A program made the position numbers and the translations under genes. From Prorocentrum cordatum (Eukaryota; Sar; Dinophyceae; Prorocentrales; Prorocentraceae): a stretch of DNA of 64,000 nt. The notes below the pieces were generated by a model that searched no databases, had not been told where the DNA came from, and saw only the letters and a list, made by a program, of their open reading frames with translations. Where the stretch lies: NCBI GenBank assembly GCA_963575745.1, contig CAUYUJ010014256.1, positions 60,001 to 124,000 on the forward strand, given 5' to 3'. Positions 47,606-58,186 of this stretch are shown piece by piece (position 1 is the stretch's first letter; each line of letters begins with the position of its first letter).

Positions 47606-48490
47606 CAAAAGGCAGAGATGGTGCGAGACTGCGCTTTCTTGGTAGCCCGCGTTGGGCCAACTCTCGCGCCCTCTGGTTCTGTCCATGTTTCGGACGATCA
47701 GCGTAAGAAGGCCTTGACAGCCCGCGAGCCTTCGCTGATCGCCCTCCCGCCCGAGCCCCTTTTCAACCTCCAGTTAGGGGCCCAGGCAAGAGGACCATGC
47801 CGCAGGCCGCGTGGCGCTCGGTGGAGACCGCGCCCACGTGGTCCACCCCATTTCGCCTCGCAGAGTTGGGCACGTGGGGTGTTCCACCTCCTCCCCCTCC
47901 TCCTCCTCCTCCTCCTCCTCCTCCTCCTCCTCCTCCACCTCCTGCCCCGAGGGGGCCCCTCCCGTAGGGGAGGGGTCGGGACCCCAGGGTCCTCCTGGCG
48001 CAGGCGGGGAGCGCCGGGCCCGAGGGGCGAAAATCCCCCGCGCCCCGGGGGACGCCGCCAAAGTGCGGTTTCCTTCCCCCGGGGGGGTCGCCAGGCCCCG
48101 TGTGCTTCCCCAGGGCGGTGCTGGGTCCCCCCCAGCACTCGCCGCCCTGGGGCGGGGCTGGCGGCTCGTCTCCGTCGTGTCGCTCGTCCGTCTCGTGTCG
48201 TTCGTGTCGCGTCGTTCGTTTCGTCCCCCTGTCGTGTCGCGTCGTGTCGTGGTCCCGGGGCCGTAAAGCGCGGCCACCCATGGAGTGGGTGGTGGGCAGG
48301 GTTGGCGCTGAGCACGGCTCGCGCCCCCTACCCCGACCAGGGAGCGCGGAGCACGGTCTCCCAGCGCTCCCTGGTCGCGCTTAGGTCGCGCCACGGGGGC
48401 ATGGCCCCGACGGTGGCGCGGCCTGCGCCGTTTTTGGCGCATCTCGCTGGCACTCGCCACGCCAGCGGAGTCATGTGGCTGTTCATGGGT
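47606..48490. other. GC-rich with (TCC)n, GTCGT words and a strong hairpin
   Basis: TCC repeats at 47,884-47,945. GTCGT/CGTGTCG words at 48,165-48,255. A perfect 14-bp inverted repeat, CGACCAGGGAGCGC (48,334-48,347) and its complement (48,364-48,377), with a 16-nt loop. No gene is recognised. Confidence 0.55.
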
Positions 48491-48776
48491 CGACCATTAA
48501 AAAAAAAATCCTCCTCCACCTCCTCCTCCTCCTGGTATTGTGCCGGCTGGTATGGGCCATTCGCCGCCGGCGCTGTTTCTTTCTAGTTGCCAAAAGTGGC
48601 AGCCAAAGTTTGTCTCTCTTGTTGTTTTTTTCTCGCGCGCTGGCCTGCCTGGCGCTGGGCAGGTACCAGGAGCAGAAGGAATGGTGGTTGTTTTTGGGTT
48701 AGCCGGGGCGCACGGCGGACTTCCTTCGTGCTGGCGATACGCCGTCGTCCCACGCATGGGCTGATGGTCTTGTTTT

Positions 48777-48900
48777 CACCACCACCACCATAAGTTGGAA
48801 GAGAAGGGTTCTCCTCCTCCTCCTCCTCCTCCTCCTCCTCCTCCTCCCCATCCTCCTCGTCCTCCTCTTCCCCCCCTCCAACTTATGGTGGTGGTGGTGG
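48777..48900. repeat. 23-bp perfect inverted repeat around (TCC)n
   Basis: CACCACCACCACCATAAGTT plus GGA (48,777-48,799) is exactly inverted at 48,877-48,899. The loop is (TCC)n with ATC and GTC interruptions. The preceding 48,491-48,776 holds a short A run, TCC repeats at 48,510-48,534 and no gene. Confidence 0.85.
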
Positions 48901-49500
48901 ACCAACGTGACATTGATATTTGCATGCATGCGCTCCTGGCCGACGGGGCTTTTCGTCCCCCGTTGCCAGTGGAGAGCGGGGCCGTCGAACCACCTGCGTC
49001 CTCCAGGTTCACGGGCACAGGCGACTCAGGCGACAGTCGCAACCTACCGCGCTCTAGCTGGTTGACTTCGCCCTACTTTGGAGGGGCATGCATGCGGAGG
49101 TCCGCTGACAATTCTGACTTGCGCACCCGGCTGCTTGGGTCACCGCTGCGAGCGGACGTCAACATCTTCGTCAACGCCCTTGTCGTCGTCGTCGTCGCCG
49201 CCTTCTTCGTCGCCCTCTTCGTCGTCCTCGTCGTCGCCCTTGTCCTCGTCGTCGTCGTCGTGAGTTTCCTGGCACTTCTGACACCTCCTGGCCTCCAGCC
49301 CGCGCCGGGCGCGCCCCCCTCCAGCCGGCCCGAGAGAGCGCCCCGCCCCCCCTCCCCCCCGCGCGCATGCAGCGCGGTCGGCGCCCTGAGGCGGGCGGCG
49401 CCTTTGCCCCTCGCGCCAGCGCGCAAGGATCGGGGCCGTCGCCGCCGCGGGCGTCGTCGTCGTCGTGGTCGTCGCCGCCGCCGTCGCCGGCGTCGCCGCC
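48901..49500. repeat. intergenic with (GTC)n tract
   Basis: GTC/GTCGCC repeats at about 49,160-49,262 and again 49,440-49,500. No gene is recognised. Confidence 0.6.
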
Positions 49501-49683
49501 CCAGACCCCCTCGCGTTGTGAAGAAATGGCGACGGGAAGCTTTTCGACGTTTTCGGCCTCCAGGGATTTCTCCCGGGCCCAGGGAGCGTCAACACAAACG
49601 ATGTAGGATTAAGCACCGTTCTCGGGGAAGGGGTCGAGACCCCTGGGGGTCGACGTTGTGAAAGAAACACGAGGGGGGGTTGG
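49501..49683. mobile_element. MITE family B, copy 2
   Basis: Left end CCAGACCCCCTCGCGTTGTG, right end in reverse complement CCAACCCCCCCTCGTGTT. The body shares GACGTT, GGCCTCC and GGGCCCAGGGAGCGTCAACA words with copy 1 and with 59.77 kb. No target duplication is clear. Confidence 0.55.
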
Positions 49684-49944
49684 CGCGAAAGCGCCACGGT
49701 CATCGCGCTCCGCGCTCCGCTGAGCGCGACATGCGAAGATAGTTGCAATAGTTCTAGGCCCCCCACACAATGGCCGACGGAAGAATGGCGCCGACAGTGG
49801 CGCGCAAGTTGCCCGCGCAAGCCCGCTCTGAGGCGCCCTTCGCTTCCACGGAGGCGCGCCGTGCGGGGCGGCCCGCGTAAAAGGGCGGCGTAAAAGTTCG
49901 CTGTGCCCTCTCGCGTAAGACCCTGTTCTGCCCATCTTGTCGGA

Positions 49945-50075
49945 GTACAGTCAACCCGCATAGTGAGGACGGGCAACCTTCCCAGGAGTACCCTTGCATC
50001 CTTGCCTCCTCGGTGCATCCTTGGCCACTTTCGTCGGCCGCGCCCCGCCCGAAAAGCTTTTAAATGGGCGTCCAA
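49945..50075 (+). repeat. dispersed repeat I, copy 1
   Basis: Matches 52,200-52,335 in the same orientation: CAACCCGCATAGTGAGGACG, CCCTTGCATCCTTGCCTCC, GGTGCATCCTTGGCCAC, GGCCGCGCCCCGC, AAATGGGCGTCCAAG. The 49,684-49,944 gap before it holds no recognised gene. Confidence 0.7.
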
Positions 50076-50111
50076 GGGCCTTGCATCCTTGTCGCGCATC
50101 CTTCTTGTACG

Positions 50112-50300
50112 GATTGATTGTAGATGGGGTCGGAGGACCGCGCCGCATCGCCGATGCATCGGCGATGCGGCTCGATGTGGAGCCAGACCCTCTGCGCGCA
50201 AACACCGCCGACACGTCGCCGACGTCGACGAGGTATCGGCGATGCGGCGCGATCCTCCGACCCAATCTACGTACCCGGACCCCATCTGGGAGGCCTAGTC
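50112..50300. mobile_element. K-family inverted-repeat element, copy 3
   Basis: Left TAGATGGGGTCGGAGGACCG then CGCCGCATCGCCGATGC. Right arm in reverse complement TAGATTGGGTCGGAGGATCG then CGCCGCATCGCC. This is the most symmetrical copy. Confidence 0.75.
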
Positions 50301-50364
50301 GTAGGCTTGGATCGAGGACCTCCTAATCACGGCATAAGCAGGGACCATCGGGCGTCCGCACGAA

Positions 50365-50490
50365 TTTTTTGGATCGGCGATGGAACCATCGGCGGCGACT
50401 CCGGCGCCGCCCCTGGCGCGCTCTGTGCGCCAGGGCCGGGCTAGCGGGGGGTCCAGAGCCGATCCAAGGAATCTGCGCTGACCTCCGAAC
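50365..50490. repeat. foldback element M, copy 3
   Basis: TTTTTTGGATCGGC at the left pairs with GCCGATCCAAGGAA at the right. The core has GGCGCCGCCCCTGGCGCG then CTCTGTGCGCCAGGG, matching the loop of the 4.25-kb copy. Confidence 0.6.
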
Positions 50491-50947
50491 GTTTATATCT
50501 ATCTCGGCTTCATTCCTCCATGGGAATTGCCAGCAAAAACACGACGGATGAATTTTTTGATCAGTTTCGGTATCCGAGGACTCTTACTGGGCCCTGAGCC
50601 GTTGAACCGCGATCAGAAACCTGTCTTGCGGAAGGGGAGTCCAGGTTTCTTGGTGTCGGCGTTGTGAACAAAACGGCGTCGCTACGTCTGGACGAGGCTC
50701 GGATAAGTGGTCGGGAGGCGTCATCGTCGTCGGGGGAGGAAGAGGAGCATCAAGAACACTGAGAGGGAGGGGGCGGGGGAAGAGGTGGGAGGGAGGGAGA
50801 GGGAGGGATGGAGCAGGGTGGAAGGGCGGGGTAGGAAGGGAAGGTGGAAAAGCGGGAGGAGGGAAGGTGGAGAAGCGGGAGGAAGGTGAGGATGAAAAAG
50901 AGGAGGAGGAGAATGAGGAGGAGGAGGGGGAGGAGGAGTAGGAGGGG
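50491..50947. repeat. intergenic then (GAG)n purine tract
   Basis: 50,491-50,735 has no recognised gene. 50,736-50,947 is a GGGAGG/GAGGAG purine tract that leads directly into repeat G. Confidence 0.65.
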
Positions 50948-51325
50948 AGGACGACAAGCTAGGTGCGCTCGCGTCATATCTGACGTCCTACCCCTCCCTT
51001 CCATCCCTTCCATGGCGTAGATCTCCTCATTCGCACACTCGGATGTCGAGCAGGGCAATGATCGCGAGAGAGTGCGCGATGCATCGTAGAGTATGGCATG
51101 GCACGGCGTAGAAGAGCACGGCAGAGCGTATAATGTCATAGCATTGCGTGGCGTTGTGTAGTGAAGCATTGCATCACAAAGCATTGTAACGCAAAGCATG
51201 CCATTGCACAGCAGCGCAGGAAAGAGCACCGCACAGCATGTCATGGCAGGGCGGCAGGTTCCTTGGCGGGTGAGTGGACCGTCTTCGAAGGGTCTGGGCC
51301 GATCTGGAGACGCGGCTCCATGGAA
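50948..51325 (+). repeat. dispersed repeat G, copy 2
   Basis: Begins GACAAGCTAGGTGCGCTCGC after the purine tract, with GAGCAGGGCAATGATCGCGA, then AGCATTGCGTGGCG-type words, ending near GGAGACGCGGCTCCATGG. It is the inverted match of 15,586-15,965, and its first 90 bp match 63,880-64,000. Confidence 0.7.
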
Positions 51326-51580
51326 ACCTCCCTGGGCTCCCCGCACAGCTCCCCACGAGGCAGGGCTGATGGAGAGCACCCGCTGGCTCTGCTTGCAACA
51401 TCGCCCTCTGAACGCAGAAGTGGGGCTCCCGCGTGCTACTTCCCCCAAGCGACGCCGCCCCGAAGTGGGGGAGCCTTCTGCGGCCCAAAAACTCAACGAT
51501 TCGAAACCGGATGTGTACGTAACTATTTGCGATGTTTTTTCTCTGGAGGGCATGTTCTAGATTTGGAGGCTACCTGGAAG
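51326..51580. other. intergenic, no gene seen
   Basis: GC-rich sequence between repeats; nothing recognised. Confidence 0.4.
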
Positions 51581-51880
51581 GACCGAAAACGCCCGCGCTA
51601 CAGCCGGAGCACGTTTTGGACCAACCAGAGGCGCAGAAATGGGGCCAGCGCTGCAGCGGGAGAAATATTTTGAAGGACCGAAAAGAATCGGATTGTCAGA
51701 ACACATTTAGAATCCAGGAAATAAGGTCAGCGCTGCAGCGGGAGCACGATTCGGAACGAGCGGAAGCACGGAAATGATGCCAGCGTTTCAGCGGGAGCAC
51801 GATTCGGAACGAGCGGAAGCCCGAACGTGAAGCCAGAATTTGAGCGGGCGCCACATGTTGAACAAAAACCAAGCGAAAAC
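51581..51880 (+). repeat. tandem array, unit about 50-60 bp
   Basis: CAGCGCTGCAGCGGGAGCAC then GATTCGGAACGAGCGGAAGC recurs with variations near 51,602, 51,647, 51,728, 51,778 and 51,829. A single related unit is at 15,275-15,300. Confidence 0.7.
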
Positions 51881-52199
51881 CCAGTTCCCCGGAATCCTCT
51901 GTGGAAAGAAATACGCGGAGGGGGACCGTAGATCTTCCGGACACCTCAGGGGAGAAGAGAGTAGTATTCAGATTGTCTAATTGTGCAGGAGAGCGTGGGC
52001 AAGGGCCAGGGGGAGGGGGAAGGAGAAGGGGGGGCAGAAAGGGGACAGAGGTGGGGGCCAAGTTCCCGACGCAATAGCCACAAGCTGCCTCGCCCACTTC
52101 CTGTCGCCATCCCGCAGCCCGCCACGTCAGCAGCAGCCTAAGACTGGACACGGCAGCGGCCAGCGCTTTCTTTTTTGGACAGCGAAAAAATCACAGAGG
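51881..52199. other. intergenic, no gene seen
   Basis: Purine-rich patch at 52,000-52,055; otherwise nothing recognised. Confidence 0.45.
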
Positions 52200-52407
52200 C
52201 TACAATCGACCCGCATGGTCAAGATGGGCAACCTTTCCAAGGGTACCTTTGCATCCTCGCCTCCGCGGTCCATCCTTGGCCACCTTCGCTGGCCGCGCCC
52301 CGCTCGAAGAGCTTCGAAATGGGCGTCCAAGATTCTTCCCAAAAGCGGCCGCCACTGGTGTGTGACAACCTTTTGTGGTGGGCATTGTGCCAGTTTTTTT
52401 CGTACCC
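52200..52407 (+). repeat. dispersed repeats I (copy 2) and J (copy 2)
   Basis: 52,200-52,335 matches repeat I at 49,945. 52,335-52,407 (GCGGCCGCCACTGGTG, GGGCATTGTGCCAGTTTTTT, CGTACCC) matches repeat J at 20,735. The J copy is then broken by MITE A3 and resumes with CGTACCCATT at 52,603. Confidence 0.7.
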
Positions 52408-52599
52408 TGATGTCGGACCTGTCCCCCTACAGGGGGATTGTCGACGAAAAATTGAAAATATCCAAACAATAGTGCACAAATAGTCCAAACAAACATAGTC
52501 CAGGGACTATTTTTTTCTGTTTTTTTTGGGGGGGGGCACTTTTGGGGTATTTTTTTTATTCTTCGTCGAAAATCCCCCTGTAGGGGACACGCCCGACAT
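52408..52599 (+). mobile_element. MITE family A, copy 3, inserted in repeat J
   Basis: 192 bp. Left TGATGTCGGACCTGTCCCCC then TACAGGGGGATTGTCGACGA; right TTCTTCGTCGAAAATCCCCC then TGTAGGGGACACGCCCGACA. The inverted arms are about 45 bp. CGTACCC flanks both sides (52,401-52,407; 52,603-52,609). The AT-rich interior has T and G runs. The uninterrupted J copy at 20.8 kb reads straight through this point. Confidence 0.8.
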
Positions 52600-52654
52600 A
52601 ACCGTACCCATTGTGGGCATCCGAAGCTGCTGGACTGCGGGTGGCCACCCGTCG

Positions 52655-52925
52655 GACGGGGCCAGGACGGGTATAAGTCCGTTCCAGAGCGTTCCAGAAC
52701 GCTCTCAGAGCGTGTCGGAGCGCTCGGAGCAGGCCGCGGCGCCCGAGACATCCACCAGAGCCGCTGGGCCTCAGAGATTCCCGCTTCATTCTCGCCCGAT
52801 TCGATCCTCGTCCTGGCCTCCTATCCCGGGAGTTCTCGACCCATTCCCCGGGACGGGTTTTTCATCCCGAGCCGATGTTGACGCTCCCGAGGCTCGACAA
52901 GGGCTCCGAGAGGCTGAAATAACGA
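52655..52925 (+). repeat. dispersed repeat L (copy 2) and adjoining B-like piece
   Basis: 52,661-52,825 matches 1,498-1,660. 52,830-52,910 (CCCCGGGACGGGTTTTTCAT, CGATGTTGACGCTCCCGAGG) resembles, inverted, the GGGAGCGTCAACA end of family B. Confidence 0.5.
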
Positions 52926-53775
52926 AACAAGTTCCCGTCGTGATGCTTGCCCACATCATGAGTGGGGTTCTTGTTTTCTCTGCGCACCCTCCTCGCAGGA
53001 TCTGTCCTCCACCGTCTCTCCCTCACTCACACACCACCATTATCGTACTTATCGCCGTCATCATCGTCACGTCATCATTAGCATCGTTGTCCTCATCAAC
53101 ATCACCATCATCACCCATCATCACCATACGCATCCGCACTCACGGACTCACCTTGAGGGAAGTCTCGAGCGGAAGCCCCCTCCCTATGGGACCCGCCCTT
53201 AATGTTGGTAAGCGGATCATCGGGATCCTCTACGAGGCATAGCACTTGAGCACTGCAGGGGGACACATCGCTTCTCTATGGGACCCTCACTTCTTGGTAA
53301 TCCGAACGGGTCATCGGAATCATATTCCAGGCATAGCACTTAAGCACCCCAAGGGGGTAAATCGCCAGGACGTCTCTGGCGGAGGCCCCCTTCCTATGTG
53401 GCCCGCGCTTCATGTCGGTAATCCGAACGGGTCACCGGGATCATCGACCAGTCAACCTTAGAGCACCCCAAGGGGGCAAATGTCTCGCGCGGGGGCCTCG
53501 TCTGTGAGCAAATGGGTAGGACGTCGCAGGCGTGAGCCGCTTTCCTAAGGGGCCCGCCTTCCATGTTGGCAATCCGACCGGGCCATCAGGATCATTCACC
53601 GGGCACGTCACTTGAGCCTTCCACGTTTGTGAGTGACTTGCGAGGGAGTCTCTGGAAGGGGCCCCCTCCCTATGCGGCCCGCGCTTCATGTTGGTAATCC
53701 GAGCGGGTCACCGGACACATCTACCAGGCATCCTTAGCACTTGAGCACCCAAGGGGGCAAATGCGAGGCCTCCAT
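52926..53775 (+). repeat. GAT-type tract and satellite array N2
   Basis: 53,035-53,125 is a TCA/TCG/ATC tract. 53,150-53,775 is a diverged tandem array of about five units of 85-160 bp, each with CCTATGxGGCCCGC, TTCATGTTGGTAATCCGAAC, GGGTCACCGGGATCAT and GAGCACCCCAAGGGGGCAAA. It is the inverted relative of 2,860-3,660. Confidence 0.7.
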
Positions 53776-54395
53776 TTGAGCACTCGAAGGAGTCATTTGA
53801 GCATACATCGGGGCCGCGCGCTGTGCGCCGCCAAGGGTTCATCTTGACGCACGCGTCTTCCTGGACTTCCACGTTGTCGCAGGGTTGGACGCTGCGCAAA
53901 GGCGTCACCATCGACTGCGCCAGGGATGAGGACGCTGGTCGCGCGGGCATGTCGGACGAGCAGTGGTGGTTGCAACCTTCTACGTCATGATTTGCCGCGC
54001 GACGCGCATGCGGAACATGCTGATCTCGCAGCCGCCCACGCGAGAGTTCCTGCAGCGTGGGCTGCCAGCGTCCCTGCGGAAGGCGCTCGGGGAGTTCGAC
54101 GAGAGGGCGGTGAACTCCAGGTCTGGGGCGGAGCATCTCGCGGCGTAGTTGGGCTGTGCGCTGCGCCCCGCATGAACGCAGCCTCGACTAGCTCGGCAAC
54201 TGCACCGTTGTCCAAGCGGCGTGCTGCCGCGCCCCAGCGGCCCGCAGGGTTGTCCTAACGGCCTGGCCCGCGGGGTTGCCCGAGCGGCTTAGCGATTGGG
54301 CCATCAGAGAACGCGCCCTTTTCCTGGCCTTGGCGGCGAGGGTGCCGAGAACAATCCTGGCGAAAAGAGGGAGAGGCGCATGACGAAAACATGCA
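53776..54395. other. intergenic, no gene seen
   Basis: GC-rich. Short frames only, none recognised. Confidence 0.45.
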
Positions 54396-54660
54396 GGATT
54401 GAGATGAGAAGACGGAGAAAGAGGAAAAGGAGTGGACAACGAAGGGGAAGACGAGGACGAGGAGGAGGAGGAGGAGGAGGGGGGGGAAAAGGACGAGGAG
54501 AAACAAAAGGAAAATACGTCGAACGAGGAGGCCGAAAGGAGGAGAGGACGGAAGAAGCGGAAGAGGAGGAGGAGGAACATGCGGGGTGGGGGGCGCAACC
54601 GAGGGCGGGTGGAGGGCCGCCTCCAGGTGAAGAGGGAGAAAGAGGGGCACGCTCAATAGG
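54396..54660. repeat. (GAG)n/(GAAGA)n purine tract
   Basis: Purest at 54,455-54,500. Translations are Glu/Arg/Lys repeats and not meaningful. Confidence 0.85.
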
Positions 54661-55469
54661 TTCACGTGCGGGGTCGTACCGTCGGAGTACGTGTATCGTT
54701 CGAGGTGGTTTGGGCCCGAGCGTTCCGGCAGAGCTGCCGGGGAACCGCCGCGATTTTTTTGGGCGGCGGGCGCCGGAGGAGGGTGTTTTCTTGAAGCCTG
54801 GAATGGGGGCGACGGTGCCGCTGCTTCTGGAGGACTCCCACCCTCCCCCCGACGACTGGACGAGTGAAGCAGCGTTTCTCCAGAAATGGAAGGATACCGA
54901 GGGATACGCCCCAATTGGGGCTATTCGGATGCACCCCTATCGAGGATGGGCGCCCCCCATCGTATATATCCAACTGTTGGCCCCAGATTATGTGGTCCAG
55001 TAGAAAACCCAACGAACCTCTGGACGGGGGATCGACACATGCCTGTTTAACATCCCCTGTCGGACCTCGTCTGTCCCCAAAATCGGGTTGTTTTTTCTTC
55101 TGCCCCGCGCGGGCTCGATGCGGGTCCAACGCGGATGTGGCATGGATGATTCGGCGCGGTTTCGACATGGAGTCGACGTGAATTCGGTAATTCCGGCATG
55201 AATTCGACACGGTCTCGGCGCGGATAGGGGCGCCATTGGACAGACGAGGGCCCCCGAAGATGCCCCAGACACCACGGAACATCCCGCTCGTCTTGGGCCG
55301 AATGCACATCGGCGGCTCGCGCCCAATAGCGCTCAGAAGGCGCCCACTGGCGTCATGCGGGGTCGGTGCATGATGTTCGCTAAACGCGCAATTTTGCGTG
55401 CTATCGGGCGCCATGGGGGCGACCAACATCTGCTGTATGTTGCTGCCTAACGACACCGCCACCCTTCCC
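54661..55469. other. intergenic, no gene seen
   Basis: Mixed composition with minor repeats of ATTCGACACGG/TTCGACATGGAGTCGA words at 55,155-55,215. No gene is recognised. Confidence 0.45.
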
Positions 55470-55565
55470 TTGAAGGCCCTCGTCGCCACGGCTGGATGTG
55501 CTTCGAAGTTCTGGTCAGAAAGCACCCTGGAAGAGATCCCGGGAGTAGAGGTATCGGTATCTCCT
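55470..55565 (+). repeat. dispersed repeat H, copy 2
   Basis: See copy 1 at 491-585; same orientation, same order of landmark words. Confidence 0.6.
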
Positions 55566-56040
55566 GGGTTCCCCGAGAGCAGGAGGAGGATCAGCAAGGT
55601 TTGCAGGACCATTCGGAGGTGCAGCACAAACAACGGGAGGTGGGGGGGTGATCCTTCTTCTGCCCTCCTCCTCGGGCGTCACTTGTAACAGTCGCTCTCT
55701 CCCCAGCTGAACTCAGCAGCCAGAGGGTGCGAAAAGACCAGCAGGAGGACATAAAGGGGTTTACGCACGTACTTGGATCACCGCTAAGGTCGCTAAGGGG
55801 ATAAAGGCTAAGATGATGAAAGGGGCTGCACGTGGATTATATGACGGGATATACGTGGCCGGACCCAGCTCACAAATGGTTGACAAGGGCCTTACATGGT
55901 TCGAAGTGGTTTGGTGACGCTGCTGGTTGGGCTCCGTCCACTTTGCCCAGGCCTTTCCCCCTGCCTCTCAGGGCACCTGCAACCCACTTGGAAGCCAGGT
56001 TCGGCCAGATATGCCACAACCCACCTTAGCGTGCCCACTT
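55566..56040. other. intergenic, no gene seen
   Basis: Nothing recognised on either strand. Confidence 0.45.
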
Positions 56041-56231
56041 ATGATAATCGTTTTTCCGACCCCCATTCCCAGCGGCGTGGCTTGGGCCCCACTGGCCGAC
56101 TTGCCCCCTCTGGATGGGGATATGGGCCGTTCCCTTCTGGTTTCGAGGGGCGTATCCCTAACTGGGGTGGTAATTTGGTGGGGGGCCTCGAAGGAGATGG
56201 GGATGGGGATGGGGATCGGATAAACGACACT
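56041..56231 (-). mobile_element. MITE family F, copy 1
   Basis: Inverted match of 62,048-62,236 over its whole length. Ends are ATAATCGTTTTTCCGACCCC and, at the right, GGGATCGGATAAACGAC. A short GGGGAT array lies near the right end. No coding content. Confidence 0.65.
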
Positions 56232-56428
56232 GAACGTAGAACTCCCCGATCCCCTCAGCAGCCCCAGCGGTGATCCACGCAGACCCCGACCTGTGCCCCC
56301 TGGAACGCCTGCGCCTCCGCACGTCCGAGGGCAGAACACCGCAAAGAAGTGTCTACCAGGGGGCGGTCGGTGGCGCCGCAGGGCCTGGCCGCGCCGGGCC
56401 GCTCTCGTCCGCGCGGGGGTGGCGGCAC

Positions 56429-56663
56429 TCGAGCAGTGGCGAAGCGTCCTGGCGTGCCTATAGGCCTTCCAAGCCATGTTCTAAGAACCCCCTGTGGTTC
56501 CCACGAAATGGTCTAAGAACATTTCGGGCCGGGACTGCCTTGTTTCAACTCATCGGACCCATGTCATAAGGACACCTTTTCTGTTCTCAGAGCATTTGGG
56601 GGAGTTCTTCGAATGTTTCGTGGTAGGCCTATAGAAATGCCGGGACGGTCGGTCCCTGCTCAA
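56429..56663 (+). mobile_element. MITE family C, copy 2 (235 bp)
   Basis: Left TCGAGCAGTGGCGAAGCGTC then CTGGCGTGCCTATAGGCC; right GCCTATAGAAATGCCGGGAC then GGTCGGTCCCTGCTCAA. Flanking bases show no duplication. Confidence 0.65.
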
Positions 56664-57560
56664 TCCGGTCCCCCTCTCGGGATGCCCTCCCTGGAAGGCT
56701 GCATGCGGCGCAGCATTCTTTCTTGCGTCGGCGGGCTCGCAGCGGGCCCGTCGCGGCCCAGCCTCGCGCTGGGCTGCAGTCCTCGGGTGTTGCCAGAAGT
56801 GCCCCTGGCCCAGGGTACCCCCAGGAGTCTCGGGGTGGCCCAGGCGGCCTCCAGAGCACCCCTCACGAGGCCCAGAGGGCCCCAGGGGCTCCCGTGCAGC
56901 CCTCGTGCGCGAGTGCGCGGCAGCGCGTGAGGCCCTCGTGCGCGAGTGCCCGTGGCGTGCGGGCGCAGCAGGAAGTCAAGGTCCTCGGAAGCACGGGTGG
57001 TCGACCGAGGCCGAGCGCGAGGTACACGAAAGGGAGCAACGCGCACACACAAGGCCCACGCCACCACCCCCAGATCTGACTCTGACGTTGCGGAAAAAAT
57101 AGGCTACGTCGCAACGAATCACCACTGTTGCCGTAGCTCCCGGCTTTCTGCGTCATGTTTCGAGCCGGGTCGATGTTTGAGGGTCCCGGGGCCCGAAACC
57201 GGGCGAAAAATCCCGTTGTGAAAACAAATCGAAGCCAGGATCTCGAGGAGGTCCCGTGACATGTTGGTCATGGTCATCGTGTTTCCCCCCTCGGCGCAGA
57301 AGCCGGCGGGGCTTCTCAAAAAGCCCTGTGGCTTTCTGGGAAGCCTCCCCTGTCTTCGAAGAAGGCTCAGAAAACATATTAGAAGTTCCGAGGCCTTCCG
57401 AGCCTTCTGAGAAGGTCGGCCCCCTCTGAATATCATTCTGAACCTCCACATGCGCTGTGCGGCAGCAAGCGCAAACGCCGAGACCACCGGGAGGAGCCGC
57501 AACAGTGCGCGGGTGATCTACGGCCTAGTCGCCCACGCCTGGTAATTCCATGTGTCGATC
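56664..57560. other. intergenic, no gene seen
   Basis: GC-rich. GTGCGCGAGTGCGCGGCAGC-type repeats at 56,900-56,960 and AGAAGGC/GCCTTCTGAGAAGG words at 57,350-57,420. No recognised gene. Confidence 0.45.
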
Positions 57561-57731
57561 TAGCGGTCTTCGGCACATCCTGCCGCCGTGCCAGGGTTGT
57601 TGGTACTGGATGTTCGTTGGGATCTCGTGGAAGGCCTCTTGGAGGCCGTTTTGGGGGCCTCTTGGGGCCTCTTTGGGGTAACATTTTTGCGTTGTATGTC
57701 GGTTGGGTGTCACGTGCTTCGGCAGTGCCTC

Positions 57732-57767
<36 letters not shown>

Positions 57768-57946
57768 GCCTCCGCCGCCGAGGCCCGGCCGGCGCCTCGC
57801 CGCTCGAAGGCCCGGCAGGCAGCGGCGCGTGCGGGGGCGCCGAGGAGCCGCGCGCGCGGCCGCGGCACGGCGGCTTCGGGGCCGCGGCGCGCTCTCGGCA
57901 CAGGGCGCTGCGTGTTGGTCGCCCGCGTGCAGAGGGGGGAAGTCGA
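57561..57946. repeat. CTTGGGGCC-like satellite, (CAG)n and GC-rich fragment
   Basis: 57,610-57,680 has CTTGGAGGCC/TTGGGGGCC words. 57,735-57,768 is a pure CAG run of about 11 copies. 57,770-57,946 is very GC-rich and precedes C3, as GC-rich fragments precede C1 and C2. Confidence 0.6.
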
Positions 57947-58179
57947 TCAAGCAGTGGCGAAGCGTCCTGGCTTGCCTATAGGCCCACCACAGATTGTTCA
58001 AAGAAATTGTTGTGGTTTGCGCGACATAATCTTAGAACATGTCTGGTTGAGACCGTCTTGTCTTAATACATCTGGGTTACGTTATGAGAACATTGTTTAT
58101 GTTATCATAGCATGTGTGGGTTCTGAGAACATGTCGTGGTAGGCGTATAGGAGTGCCAGGACGGTTGGTCCCTGCCCAA
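57947..58179 (+). mobile_element. MITE family C, copy 3 (233 bp)
   Basis: Left TCAAGCAGTGGCGAAGCGTC then CTGGCTTGCCTATAGGCC; right GGCGTATAGGAGTGCCAGGA then CGGTTGGTCCCTGCCCAA. It abuts K4. Confidence 0.65.
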
Positions 58180-58186
58180 GTCTGGG

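Noticed and set aside
42886-48490. Numerous Arg/Ala/Pro-rich open frames
   Set aside because: High GC lowers stop frequency in all six frames. Only three short pieces looked coding-like, and they are listed at low confidence.
53150-53775. CRISPR-like array of repeats and spacers
   Set aside because: Units are 85-160 bp, diverged and contiguous, and the genome is eukaryotic. It is a satellite array.
54396-54660. Glu/Arg-rich protein
   Set aside because: It is a translation of a GAG purine tract.
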